Notes under the pieces: generated by a model
What the model was told of the DNA's origin: nothing
Database searches by the model: none
Seen by the model: the letters and a program-made list of their open reading frames with translations, nothing else
Part shown: positions 37,102-46,186 of the stretch, piece by piece
How the letters are laid out: the number at the start of each line of letters is the position of its first letter
How positions within the stretch are numbered: the stretch's first letter is position 1
Translations under genes and position numbers: made by a program
Origin: Clostridium bornimense
Lineage (GTDB): Bacteria; Bacillota; Clostridia; Clostridiales; Clostridiaceae
Length of the DNA stretch: 64,000 bases
Reading direction: 5' to 3'
NCBI RefSeq assembly: GCF_000577895.1
Contig: NZ_HG917868.1
Span: forward strand, 868,001 to 932,000

Positions 37102-38298
37102 TTAATAGCTCAATCCTACCTTTTCAAAGGCTTGTTTTAAGTCATTGATTATATCTTCAATATCCTCTATTCCAACACTAAATCTAAAAAATCCATTAGA
37201 AAATTCATCAGGATATAGATATTGACGCTCATCATCTGGTCCAAAGAATACTATTAGGCTTTCGTCATGACCAAGAGATACTGCAGAAGTTATTACTTTG
37301 AGATGACTAATAAAAGCATTATGAGTATCATAATCAGCATCTATTCCGAAAGAGAGAACACCAGAAAAACCATTCTTCATTTGCTTTTTTGCTATTTCAT
37401 GTCCAGGGTGACTTTTAAGTCCAGGATATGACACGAAAGTAACAAAAGGTAAAGATTCTAGATACTTAGCTACTTTTAAAGCATTATTGTTGTGTTGTTT
37501 CATTCTTAATGGTAAAGTTACAGCTCCTCTCATTATAAGCCAAGCATTGAAAGGACTTATGGTTCCACCTAGGTTAACCATTGCTTCTTTTCTAATTTTA
37601 TCAATTAGATCTTTTTTTCCTAGAACGGCTCCACCCATAGCATCTCCATGACCGTTTATATATTTTGTGAGACTTTCAATAGATAAATCTGCACCTAATG
37701 AAGTTGGACGTTGATTGTATAAAGAAGCAAATGTGTTATCCACAGATAATAAAGCATTATTATTGTGAGCAATTTTAGCGATTTCTTCAATGTCACTAAT
37801 GTTTATAATAGGGTTTCCTGGAGTTTCTATATGAATTAATTTAGTGTTTGGTCGTATAGCAGCTTTTAGTTCTTCTAAATTTGATGAATCTACAAAAGTA
37901 CATTCTATTCCATATTTATCAGGAAGATATTCTGTCAGTAATCTATATACAGCAAGATAGGTTATTTTTGAGCATACTACGTGGTCTTTTGATTTAAGAA
38001 AAGTAAAAAATACAGATGAAAGAGCTGAGACTCCGGAAGCTAAAACTACAGAATCTTCGCAGCCTTCTAAAGTCGTTAATTTTTCTTGAAGATATAATTG
38101 ATTTGCTCCACTATTTCTTGTATAGAGAGCTTTATCGGTACTACTCCAATTTATATCTGTTGGATCATAAGGTAGTGCATAACTATTTGCCATAATTATA
38201 GGACGTTTAATAGCACCACTCCCTTCATCAATATCATTTCCACTATGAACAGCTCGAGTTTGAAATCCGTATTCTAATCCAAATTTATTCTTTGACAT
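37102..38298 (-). CDS. Cys/Met-metabolism PLP enzyme (cystathionine synthase/lyase family)
   Basis: A 398-residue PLP enzyme of the cystathionine gamma-synthase/lyase and methionine gamma-lyase family. Family signatures: FQTRAVHSGND at the N-terminus, YTRNSGANQLYLQEKLTTLEGCE, HIETPGNP, SVDNTFAS and the PLP-lysine segment SLTKYINGHGDAMGG. Substrate specificity cannot be decided: synthase, gamma-lyase and O-acetylhomoserine sulfhydrylase share these motifs. No SAM or T-box riboswitch was seen in the 320-base upstream gap, which shows only AT-rich sequence with promoter-like stretches for the two divergent genes. AAAGGGGGC precedes the ATG. Confidence 0.9.
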   Translation of the reverse strand: MSKNKFGLEYGFQTRAVHSGNDIDEGSGAIKRPIIMANSYALPYDPTDINWSSTDKALYTRNSGANQLYLQEKLTTLEGCEDSVVLASGVSALSSVFFTFLKSKDHVVCSKITYLAVYRLLTEYLPDKYGIECTFVDSSNLEELKAAIRPNTKLIHIETPGNPIINISDIEEIAKIAHNNNALLSVDNTFASLYNQRPTSLGADLSIESLTKYINGHGDAMGGAVLGKKDLIDKIRKEAMVNLGGTISPFNAWLIMRGAVTLPLRMKQHNNNALKVAKYLESLPFVTFVSYPGLKSHPGHEIAKKQMKNGFSGVLSFGIDADYDTHNAFISHLKVITSAVSLGHDESLIVFFGPDDERQYLYPDEFSNGFFRFSVGIEDIEDIINDLKQAFEKVGLSY

Positions 38299-38620
38299 AA
38301 CATAAAGCCCCCTTTAATATTTATTCCTACTATTTCGATATGAATATGTGATAATAATATAATATACTAATCAGTGTAAAAAGTAAACAGTTTATATAAA
38401 AAAATACATAGGTAAATAAAAAACGATCATTATACAATAGAAGACAAGAAGTGTCAAATAGAATTCATAAAAGTTAAAAAATCCATCATAAAAGAAAAAA
38501 ATATAAAGAAATTTCAAATACGATTAAAAAGACAATGTATAGGAAGAAATATGGAAATTTACATAATAAAGTGAGATAATTAAAGTGTAAAGAATATATT
38601 AACAAAGGTAGGGGACAACC

Positions 38621-39295
38621 ATGAAGGATTTATGCTTACAATACAATTATTTTATAGCAAAAAAAGAGTTCAATATAAAAAAAGATTATTTTGAAAAAGG
38701 AATATCTTATGAAAGACAAATGAATTATGATTTTGCTATACATATGTATAAAAAAGTATTAAGCATAGATAAATTTCATTTAGAAGCAAAAGAGAGACTC
38801 TATCATATATATAGAAATACAAATAAAACTAATAAAGTAAATGAGGTTATATCAGAACTTTTAAAATATAATAATTCTGAATATATTGGGTATCATTATA
38901 AATTTAATTCTTTGATGGAAGAAGGGAAATTTGAAGAAGCAGAGGCTTTGTTACTAAAGATAAGTAATATATTTAGAAATATGGAAAGCTTAAAATTAGA
39001 TTATATTACTTATTTAGTAAGTATTGAAAAATATAAAGAGGCTAAGAAAATAATAAATTCTATAGAAAAAAGTAATTGTTACTATGGCATATTTAACATA
39101 AGAAAAGTTTTAATATTGTTAGCTATGGGTAAGAAAGAAGAAGCTATTAGTTTATTATTTTCAAGAGAAATTTATGATAAAGAAAATATAATTGTAAATG
39201 AAATGATCTCTTTAGTAGCTAATAGAGATATAAATGTAAAATCAACTATAAAGCATATTAATAGATTAGAAGAAAAAATAGAAATGAGTGTCTAA
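38621..39295 (+). CDS. Tetratricopeptide-like repeat protein
   Basis: A 224-residue, all-helical cytoplasmic protein with TPR-like units. Residues 22-60 (YFEKGISYERQMNYDFAIHMYKKVLSIDKF) fit the TPR consensus well, followed by weaker units at about 60-95, 95-128 and 128-165. No signal peptide, membrane segment or catalytic motif, so it probably acts as a protein-binding scaffold. The small gene starting 20 bases downstream is likely cotranslated. GGGGAC precedes the ATG. Function unknown. Confidence 0.8.
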   Translation: MKDLCLQYNYFIAKKEFNIKKDYFEKGISYERQMNYDFAIHMYKKVLSIDKFHLEAKERLYHIYRNTNKTNKVNEVISELLKYNNSEYIGYHYKFNSLMEEGKFEEAEALLLKISNIFRNMESLKLDYITYLVSIEKYKEAKKIINSIEKSNCYYGIFNIRKVLILLAMGKKEEAISLLFSREIYDKENIIVNEMISLVANRDINVKSTIKHINRLEEKIEMSV

Positions 39296-39315
39296 TTAGA
39301 TTGGAGGAAAAGTAT

Positions 39316-39513
39316 ATGATTAATAATGGGACTATATATATTAATAATTTAACAAGCAATTTATCAACTCCATTCGATATGGAAATTTTAAATAAATATT
39401 TAAATAACAACGAAGAGGATGAGAGTATTAAAAAAGGATATGATATTCTTGAGGCATCAAGTAAAGTTAGAGAAATATCTATGATGTATGGAGCAAAAAA
39501 TAGAAGATTATAA
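39316..39513 (+). CDS. Small hypothetical protein downstream of the TPR gene
   Basis: A 65-residue acidic protein (MINNGTIYINNLTSNLSTPF...) with a helical second half and a basic end (GAKNRRL). I start at ATG 39316 because GGAGGA at 39303-39308 serves it; the in-frame TTG at 39301 overlaps that site. It lies 20 bases after the TPR gene and before a strong terminator, so the two form an operon and may bind each other. No family recognised. Confidence 0.72.
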   Translation: MINNGTIYINNLTSNLSTPFDMEILNKYLNNNEEDESIKKGYDILEASSKVREISMMYGAKNRRL

Positions 39514-39520
39514 AATATAG

Positions 39521-39572
39521 AATGGGTTATTACACAAGGTAAGTAAAAATTGTGTAATAACCCATTATTTTT
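39521..39572 (+). terminator. Intrinsic terminator of the TPR operon
   Basis: A perfect 17-bp stem AATGGGTTATTACACAA / TTGTGTAATAACCCATT with a 12-base loop and a T-run. Confidence 0.9.
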
Positions 39573-39610
39573 CATAAATTTATAACTACCTAGCATATAC
39601 AATTTTTTCT

Positions 39611-39646
39611 GTATAATCACCTGTTCTAGATAAGTAGTGGTGAATA
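39611..39646 (+). repeat. R3 dispersed repeat, copy C
   Basis: CTGTTCTAGATAAGTAGTGGTGAA (from 39621), one change from the R3 core, directly before the convergent GerMN gene end. Confidence 0.7.
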
Positions 39647-39663
39647 TTGAAGATACATATTTT

Positions 39664-40269
39664 TTAATATTCTACACAATTATCGTAGTTTACAGAAAAA
39701 GTTTCCCTTTCGTCTTTATATATATGTCCAGAGGAGTAATTGTCTCCATTTACAGTTATGTAGACTTTTGATACACCAAAATTATATCCTAGAGAATTAA
39801 CTAGAGATTTTAAAAGCATTAATTCACTAGTAGATCCTAAATTCATGGTATTTATAAAATTATCACCAAAATCTACACTCAAAGTATCATTTTCTAATTT
39901 AGCACTATTTACAGTAACCTTAGAGGAAAGAGTTAGGGTATCACTATTTTTTTCAGTTTTAAGAGCATTAACGATAGCTTTTACTAATGCACCATCTGTA
40001 ACTTTAAGAGTTTCATTATAATAAGTCATTTTGTCATCTAAACAATTATAAGTATATAATCTTACAGTTTGGGTTTTTGTCTTAGGATCATTAGAATCTT
40101 CTATAGATGAATTTGTGTTATCAGTTTTACTATCCTTAGTAGAAGTTTCAATAACAAAAGGGTCTATGTTAGAGCTTGTTTTATTATCTTTAGTAGTTTT
40201 ATTTCCACATCCTAATAAGGATATGGATATCGAAATTAGTAACAATAAAGAAATTGCTTTTCTTTTCAT
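39664..40269 (-). CDS. GerMN-domain lipoprotein (GerM-like), paralogue 1
   Basis: A 201-residue lipoprotein. Signal peptide with lipobox SLLGC (Cys21), a Ser/Asn/Asp/Thr-rich spacer, then a GerMN domain (about 70-201): VRLYTYNCLDDKMTYYNETLKV, ALVKAIVNALK, VDFGDNFINTMNLGSTSELMLLKSLVNSL and VYITVNGDNYSSGH. GerM proteins act in sporulation and germination at the envelope; this form has one GerMN copy. A second paralogue is at 45160. The ribosome site AAGGGG lies inside a perfect hairpin just before the start. Confidence 0.9.
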   Translation of the reverse strand: MKRKAISLLLLISISISLLGCGNKTTKDNKTSSNIDPFVIETSTKDSKTDNTNSSIEDSNDPKTKTQTVRLYTYNCLDDKMTYYNETLKVTDGALVKAIVNALKTEKNSDTLTLSSKVTVNSAKLENDTLSVDFGDNFINTMNLGSTSELMLLKSLVNSLGYNFGVSKVYITVNGDNYSSGHIYKDERETFSVNYDNCVEY

Positions 40270-40270
40270 A

Positions 40271-40320
40271 AAAAAACCCCTTATATAATATGCTTTGTAA
40301 TATTATATAAGGGGTTTTTT
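40271..40320 (-). promoter_or_regulatory. Perfect 20-bp leader hairpin hiding the ribosome site of the GerMN gene
   Basis: AAAAAACCCCTTATATAATA and its exact reverse complement are separated by ten bases. On the minus strand the 3' arm ends in AAGGGGTTTTTT directly before the ATG at 40269. The structure has the shape of an intrinsic terminator and contains the only visible Shine-Dalgarno sequence, so it could act as attenuator or translational lock. No upstream minus-strand gene needs it as a terminator. Confidence 0.75.
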
Positions 40321-40555
40321 CAATATAGAACTAACAAATTTAAAAAAGTTTAAATAAACTGTAATTATAACATAAAAAGGATATAAAGTAAATCTTGTTA
40401 TCATAAAATAGTATATTTGCATCATAATGTTAAGAATAAGACAAAATTGATGAAATAAGACACAAAAGTCAGATGATACGAAAAAGTGTAGAAAATGGTA
40501 TTTTGCAATGGCATAATTAAAATAAAGAAAGATAAAACCAGTGAGGGTGAGAGAT

Positions 40556-41653
40556 ATGAAAAAAAATAAGGGTAAAATATCATTAAAGTTAATGTCTTTA
40601 TTACAAATAAATAGATCAGAAAATATAAAAGAAATAGCAGGTAGTTCAACAGTAGATGAAGAAACTGTTAAAATAAAAGATACTATAGTATTTAGAAAAA
40701 AATCTATAATTATTAAAGAAAAATACAATTTCGATAATAAAATTGAAACAGTTTTAGAATTATTAAAGGGAAATGAATCAAAAGTAATAATAAGTGGGTA
40801 TGAATTTGCTGATTTCCAATTAGTTAATGATAAGTTATATTTTTCACGTATAAATAAAGAAAATTTAATGGAAAATTCAGTGGAAGAATTTGTGTTTAAT
40901 TTTGAAGAAGAGAAGTTAGATCATGTAGAAGAAATTAATGAAGAAAAAATTAAAAAAGCTATTATTGATGCTATAAATATAAAGTTTGCAGAGAGTTATA
41001 GCATATATAGAATAAGAAGTGCAAAATTAAAAAGAGTATATTCTAGAGATGATAAGTGTTGTATATGGTTCACTGTTAAATTAACTGATAAGAATATAAG
41101 AAAAGAAAATAAGATTACTGGGGTTTATTGTGATGATTTTTCATATGTAGCTGAAAAAGATATCTTAAATGTAAGCTATGATGTTGATAATACTTTAAAT
41201 ATTATAGAAAGTAAGAATGAGTATGAGGAAGAAATAATAAGAATTAGAGAAGGTAATATTATAAGTAAAGGGAGCATTAATTTAAAAAATGTAATGCCAA
41301 AGAATAAAATAGAGTTAAATAAAAATTTTATAATCGTATCTGAGAGCATATATGTTGTTAATTATTTAAATGGAAAGATATTAAAATATACTATTAAAGG
41401 AAATAAATATGAAGTAGAAAAAAATTATAATTTTGCAGCAGAAGATTTTGATAAGGATATTGATGGCAATATATGGGCTGTAAAAAGCTTTTGTGGAGAA
41501 AATATAGTATATAAGTTAGAAGGTGATCAATTTATTCATCAGTATCGCGTAAACTCAGATAGATGTTTATTATCTGTATATGATGACAAAAATATAATTA
41601 TAAGTGATAGAAGTGAATATTCGCTGATTAGTAAAAACAGTATCATAGCATAA
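40556..41653 (+). CDS. Hypothetical 365-residue protein upstream of the SNF2 helicase
   Basis: A cytoplasmic protein without signal peptide or membrane segment. The first 30 residues are basic. The middle is mixed alpha/beta, and the C-terminal third (about 245-365) has short repeated strands such as ESIYVVNYLNGKILKYTIKGN and DFDKDIDGNIWAVKSF, which suggest a partial beta-propeller (NHL/SMP-30-like pattern; weak). I start at ATG 40556; GTGs at 40541 and 40547 are upstream alternatives overlapping the likely ribosome site. It is separated from the helicase by a strong terminator, so the two are adjacent but not clearly cotranscribed. Not recognised. Confidence 0.78.
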   Translation: MKKNKGKISLKLMSLLQINRSENIKEIAGSSTVDEETVKIKDTIVFRKKSIIIKEKYNFDNKIETVLELLKGNESKVIISGYEFADFQLVNDKLYFSRINKENLMENSVEEFVFNFEEEKLDHVEEINEEKIKKAIIDAINIKFAESYSIYRIRSAKLKRVYSRDDKCCIWFTVKLTDKNIRKENKITGVYCDDFSYVAEKDILNVSYDVDNTLNIIESKNEYEEEIIRIREGNIISKGSINLKNVMPKNKIELNKNFIIVSESIYVVNYLNGKILKYTIKGNKYEVEKNYNFAAEDFDKDIDGNIWAVKSFCGENIVYKLEGDQFIHQYRVNSDRCLLSVYDDKNIIISDRSEYSLISKNSIIA

Positions 41654-41659
41654 TATGAA

Positions 41660-41703
41660 GAGCTGATGCACAATATCGATTTATTGTGCATCAGCTCTTT
41701 TTT
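41660..41703 (+). terminator. Intrinsic terminator before the SNF2 helicase gene
   Basis: A perfect 16-bp stem GAGCTGATGCACAATA / TATTGTGCATCAGCTC, six-base loop and six T. Confidence 0.92.
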
Positions 41704-41750
41704 GTAGTAAAATCGTATTTAGTTAATAAAGTTTAAGGTTGGGATAGATT

Positions 41751-44700
41751 ATGATGAAAAAATCGTCATTATTGCAGATGTTTAATAGAGATACTATTGG
41801 AGAAAATCATATAAAGGGTAAAAGAGTATTTGAAAATGACCTAGTGGAATCTATGGATATAGTGGAAGAAGAAAATATTATATGTATTGATGGAAATGTA
41901 ATTTCAGAAAACTTATTTAATGAGTATAAGACTACTATAGAGGTAGATATAAGAAATAAAAAAATATTATATACATATTGCACTTGTGCAGATTATAAAA
42001 ATAATGGTCGTTTAAGAAAAAATTATAGTTGTAAGCATGTAGTAGGAACATTTTATAAAGCATTAGAAGAACTAGGTGATGAAGATAAAGAGATTGAAGA
42101 TGGGGATAATGTAGACATATTATCATTACTTTTACCAGAAGAAAAAGAAAAGCCTGAGATTAAAATAGAGGTATATATAAATAAGGATAAATGGAATGGA
42201 AATATATCTGCAGAATTTAGAATTGGACTTAAGAAGGTATCTTCAAATAAGCTTTATGTTTTAAGAGATATAAATCAATTTTTAATTGGATTTTACAATA
42301 AGATTCCTATTAAATATAGTGAAAATTTTTCCTTTGACTTAAATAAGCAAGTATTATCTACAAAAGATAAGGTTCTTATTGAATTTATAGAAACGTTAAA
42401 GAAAATAGAAAAGAATAGTAAAGAAAAGATTATTTCAGGAAAATACATATATATACCGGAATATTTTCTAAGAGACTTTTTTAAAGTTATATCTAATCAT
42501 AGAATCTATCTCAATGAAGGTTTTTTTAATAGACCTGTTGATGGAGAGATTAATTTTGATATACCAATGATAGATTTTGATATGAAGATTATAGGGGATA
42601 AATATGTATTAAAATGTCCAAGTGGTATGGCTATGCCATTAAATGATAAGGGCAATGTATTTATATATGGAACAACTATAGTGTTACCACCATATGATTT
42701 TTGTTATAGGATAAATAATTATTTAAAGATATTTAATAAATGTGATGTAGTAACTATTCCTATTGAAAATGAAGAAAAGGTACTTAAAGAACTTATTCCT
42801 AGTATAAAGAAAATCACCAAGAATCTTATCTTAAGCAAAAAGGTTCAAGATAAGATTGTAGATGAACCAGTAAAATTTCATTTCTATTTTGATCGGGAAA
42901 ATGAAGAAGTAACTTTAACATTAAAGGTTTCTTATGGAAGGTATCAGTTTAATATATTGGATGAATTTGAAGAAAAAATAATATATCGAGATAAAAAGAG
43001 CGAAGATAAGATAATAGGTACTTTAAGGACATTAGGATTTGAAGCTATAAAAAATAAGTTTCATATAATATATGGTGATGATTATATATTTAATTTTTTC
43101 AAATATAAAATAAATATACTTCAAGATATAGGAGAAGTATATTATTCAGAAAATTTTAAGGGAATAAAATCAATAGGAAGTAAATTTATAAGTGGTGAGA
43201 TAGCAGCAGGAAAATATGATTATTTTGAGATGAAGTTTAAATTAGGGGATATACCTGAAAGTGAAACAAAGAATATATTAAGAGCTTTTAGAGATAATGT
43301 TAAATATTACAAGCTTGATAATGGTGAATTTTTAGATATAGAAGAAATAGAGATGAGACGCTTTTTAAAATTGATTGATGCAGTTGCACCTTTTGATATA
43401 GAAAGCAATGAAGTATCTATTCCTAAAAATAAAGGCATATTTCTTAACAATTATTTAGAAGAGAATAATATAAAATATATTAAAGGAAAGCCAGAGTTAA
43501 GCAAATTAAAGAAAAAACTAGATTCAATAGGTGAGAAAAGGTTTAAGATTCCAAAGAATATAAATGGAGTACTTAGAGAGTATCAAGTTATAGGATTTAA
43601 GTGGATGAAAACAATAGAGGAATTAGGTTTTGGTGGAATCTTAGGCGATGAGATGGGACTTGGAAAAACAATTCAAGCTATAACATTTATTTCTGCAGGA
43701 AAAGGAAAGAAATCTCTTGTAGTTACTCCAACATCACTTATATATAATTGGAAAAATGAATTTGAAAAATTTGCTCCAACATTAAAAGTAGTTATAAATA
43801 ATGGTGACAAAGATACGCGAAGAGAAGTATTAAATGAAAGCGATGATTTTGATATTATTATTACAACATATAATTTATTAAAAGGTGATATTGAATATTA
43901 TAAGGATATGGATTTTGATTATTTTATATTAGATGAGGCTCAATATATTAAAAATCCTCATTCACAAAATTCAAAGATGGTCAAAGAGATTAAAGCTAAA
44001 GTAAAATTTGCTCTTACTGGGACACCGATGGAGAATTCGCTTATGGAATTATGGTCTATTTTTGATTTCATTATGCCAGGATACTTATATGATGAAAAAA
44101 CATTTAGTGTTCGATATCATAAAAAACTCAGAGAAGATAAAGTAGTAATAGAAGAATTAAATAAGCTTATAGAACCATTTATATTAAGAAGAAAGAAATG
44201 TGATGTAGTAAAGGAATTACCAGAAAAAATCGAAAAGATAGTAGAAGTTGAATTAGAAGAAGAGCAAAAAAAGGTTTATGGGGTATATAGTAAATATGCC
44301 ACAGAACTTATAGAAAAAAAAGTACAAGATGGCGAGTTTGAAAGTAGTAAAATTGAAATATTATCTTATATAACGAAGCTTAGACAAATAGCATTAGATC
44401 CATCAGTTACAATTAATGATTATGATGGGGGTAGCGGAAAAATTGAAGCTTTAATGGAATTATTACAACATGCTATAGAAGAGAACCACAAGATATTAGT
44501 ATTTTCACAATTTACATCAATTCTTTCAAATATAGCTAGAAGGCTAGAAGGAGAAAAAATAGATTTTAGTTATTTAGATGGATCTATACCGGCCAAGAAA
44601 AGAATGACTTTGGTAGAAAATTTTAATAATGGAGATGATTCAGTATTTCTTATTAGTTTAAAAGCTGGTGGAACAGGATTAAATTTAACATCTGCAGATA

Positions 44701-44960
44701 TAGTAGTTCATTTTGATCCATGGTGGAATCCTGCTGTTGAAAATCAAGCTACAGATAGAGCACATAGGATAGGACAAAAAAATGTTGTTGAAGTTATAAA
44801 ATTAGTTTCAAGAGGAACTATAGAAGAAAAAATAGTTAAGTTGCAAAAAGATAAAGAGAAACTTATTGAGAAAGTAATAGATGAAGGCAGTAGTAGTGAC
44901 AATATCGTAAAAGATCTAGATGAGAAAAGTCTTCTTGAAATATTGGAGTTTGATATATAA
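41751..44960 (+). CDS. SWIM zinc-finger SNF2-family helicase
   Basis: A 1069-residue double-strand DNA translocase of the SWI2/SNF2 superfamily. An N-terminal SWIM zinc finger (CTCADYKNNGRL...SCKHVVGTFY, about 78-105) and a large bacterial SNF2-associated region (about 130-600) precede the motor: motif I GDEMGLGKTIQAI (near 639), motif II DEAQ (ILDEAQYIKNP), GTPMENS, then the second lobe with VFSQFTSIL, LKAGGTGLNLTSAD and ATDRAHRIGQ. The same layout is seen in many Firmicute chromosomal SNF2 proteins of unknown role, often assumed to act in DNA repair or transcription. A second ATG at 41754 is possible. Confidence 0.94.
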   Translation: MMKKSSLLQMFNRDTIGENHIKGKRVFENDLVESMDIVEEENIICIDGNVISENLFNEYKTTIEVDIRNKKILYTYCTCADYKNNGRLRKNYSCKHVVGTFYKALEELGDEDKEIEDGDNVDILSLLLPEEKEKPEIKIEVYINKDKWNGNISAEFRIGLKKVSSNKLYVLRDINQFLIGFYNKIPIKYSENFSFDLNKQVLSTKDKVLIEFIETLKKIEKNSKEKIISGKYIYIPEYFLRDFFKVISNHRIYLNEGFFNRPVDGEINFDIPMIDFDMKIIGDKYVLKCPSGMAMPLNDKGNVFIYGTTIVLPPYDFCYRINNYLKIFNKCDVVTIPIENEEKVLKELIPSIKKITKNLILSKKVQDKIVDEPVKFHFYFDRENEEVTLTLKVSYGRYQFNILDEFEEKIIYRDKKSEDKIIGTLRTLGFEAIKNKFHIIYGDDYIFNFFKYKINILQDIGEVYYSENFKGIKSIGSKFISGEIAAGKYDYFEMKFKLGDIPESETKNILRAFRDNVKYYKLDNGEFLDIEEIEMRRFLKLIDAVAPFDIESNEVSIPKNKGIFLNNYLEENNIKYIKGKPELSKLKKKLDSIGEKRFKIPKNINGVLREYQVIGFKWMKTIEELGFGGILGDEMGLGKTIQAITFISAGKGKKSLVVTPTSLIYNWKNEFEKFAPTLKVVINNGDKDTRREVLNESDDFDIIITTYNLLKGDIEYYKDMDFDYFILDEAQYIKNPHSQNSKMVKEIKAKVKFALTGTPMENSLMELWSIFDFIMPGYLYDEKTFSVRYHKKLREDKVVIEELNKLIEPFILRRKKCDVVKELPEKIEKIVEVELEEEQKKVYGVYSKYATELIEKKVQDGEFESSKIEILSYITKLRQIALDPSVTINDYDGGSGKIEALMELLQHAIEENHKILVFSQFTSILSNIARRLEGEKIDFSYLDGSIPAKKRMTLVENFNNGDDSVFLISLKAGGTGLNLTSADIVVHFDPWWNPAVENQATDRAHRIGQKNVVEVIKLVSRGTIEEKIVKLQKDKEKLIEKVIDEGSSSDNIVKDLDEKSLLEILEFDI

Positions 44961-45008
44961 AGTATAAAGACTATTTTATATTTAGAACATGCAGTGTAAT
45001 AAAATATT

Positions 45009-45051
45009 AAAGCAAGCTATATGAAAGTTCAACTTTCATATAGCTTGCTTT
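45009..45051. terminator. Perfect 43-base palindrome serving as terminator after the SNF2 gene
   Basis: Two exact 21-base arms (AAAGCAAGCTATATGAAAGTT and its complement) flank a single central base. A-rich before, T-rich after; about 50 bases past the helicase stop. It can end transcripts from both sides. Confidence 0.75.
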
Positions 45052-45081
45052 ATATATTCATAGTATTAATATATATGGTTA

Positions 45082-45120
45082 AGTGCATATTAGAATCTGT
45101 TCTAGTTAAGTAGTGGTGAA
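45082..45120 (+). repeat. R3 dispersed repeat, copy D
   Basis: AGTGCATATTAGAATCTGTTC then TAGTTAAGTAGTGGTGAA: the fullest R3 copy, between the SNF2 terminator and the convergent GerMN gene. Confidence 0.75.
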
Positions 45121-45159
45121 TTATATCAAAAGTATTGAAACATAAGGTTATAGAATTTT

Positions 45160-45936
45160 TTATTTGCTATAACATTCAGAGTAATTTGCAGAAAAAGTTT
45201 GTCCAGGTGCCATAGAAACATGGCCAGATTCATATGGATTACCATTTTGCGTTATTAGTGCTTTTGATACTCCAAAGTTATAACAGAATGTATTTATTGT
45301 AGCGGTTAAAACATAATATTCTGAAGTTGAACCTACTTTTGTTGTATCGATAAATTTATCGCCAAAGTTTATTGATATCATGTCGTTATTTCTATCTATG
45401 CTTGCAGACCTTACATATGCATCAGCTGGAATTGCAGCTATAGATGGATCTTTTAATGCTTCCACTAATGTCTTTGTTAGAGCACCGTCAATAACTTCAA
45501 CTTCTTTATCAAAATAAGATATACTATCATTTAAGGAATTATAAGAGAAAATCCGTACTACTTTTTTCTTAGTGTTACTAGTATTTTCTACAGAAGGTAG
45601 TTGTTCAGGTTCCTGAATAGGTTGAGCATAGGTAGGTACATTGTTATCAATAACGGTAGAGGCATTATCTACTGTAGTAGTGCCATCAGTTACAGTAGTA
45701 ATGTTATTAATTGAATTATCTTCAGTGATGGTTGGCTCTGGAATTGATTCTTCATTGGTGGTGTTATTTTGATTATTTTTCTCTTTAGCAGATTTGTCTG
45801 ATATATCAGCATTGTTATTACTAATAGTTTTATTTTTACTTGTATTTTCAGTAGCTTTCTTTGATGATTCTTTTTCACAACTAGATAATGAACATATTAA
45901 ACAGATTAATAATAAAATAATAGTTAGTTTTTTCAT
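45160..45936 (-). CDS. GerMN-domain lipoprotein (GerM-like), paralogue 2
   Basis: A 258-residue lipoprotein: signal peptide with lipobox SLSSC (Cys20), a long Asn/Thr/Ser-rich low-complexity spacer (about 22-120) and a GerMN domain (about 125-258) with RIFSYNSLNDSISYFDKEVEV, ALTKTLVEALKD, INFGDKFIDTTKVGSTSEYYVL and ALITQNGNPYESGH. It is clearly paralogous to the protein at 39664 but has a longer spacer. Expected at the outer face of the cell or forespore membrane. A GGAGTGATTTT ribosome site precedes the start, and the hairpin seen before paralogue 1 is absent. Confidence 0.9.
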   Translation of the reverse strand: MKKLTIILLLICLICSLSSCEKESSKKATENTSKNKTISNNNADISDKSAKEKNNQNNTTNEESIPEPTITEDNSINNITTVTDGTTTVDNASTVIDNNVPTYAQPIQEPEQLPSVENTSNTKKKVVRIFSYNSLNDSISYFDKEVEVIDGALTKTLVEALKDPSIAAIPADAYVRSASIDRNNDMISINFGDKFIDTTKVGSTSEYYVLTATINTFCYNFGVSKALITQNGNPYESGHVSMAPGQTFSANYSECYSK

Positions 45937-46186
45937 AAAATCACTCCTCTATATAAGTATACAATATAGAGATAAAATGTATATAGAATACTTATATGTT
46001 AAAAATACACAAAACGGTGTTTTATAGTTATGCAGAAGAGTTTTATGCATTTTAGACTTTAAGTCGATTAATACGGTAAAAAAAAGCCTTTTACATGATA
46101 AAAAATGACAAATAAATAGAAAAAAGCGTTATATAATCAAAGTATATACAAATACAAATGTTTTTATAAAAAAATGGGGTGATTTT

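Noticed and set aside
38299-38620. SAM or T-box leader for the trans-sulfuration gene
   Set aside because: No S-box GAGGG...AAAC core nor T-box TGGNACCGCG sequence in the gap.
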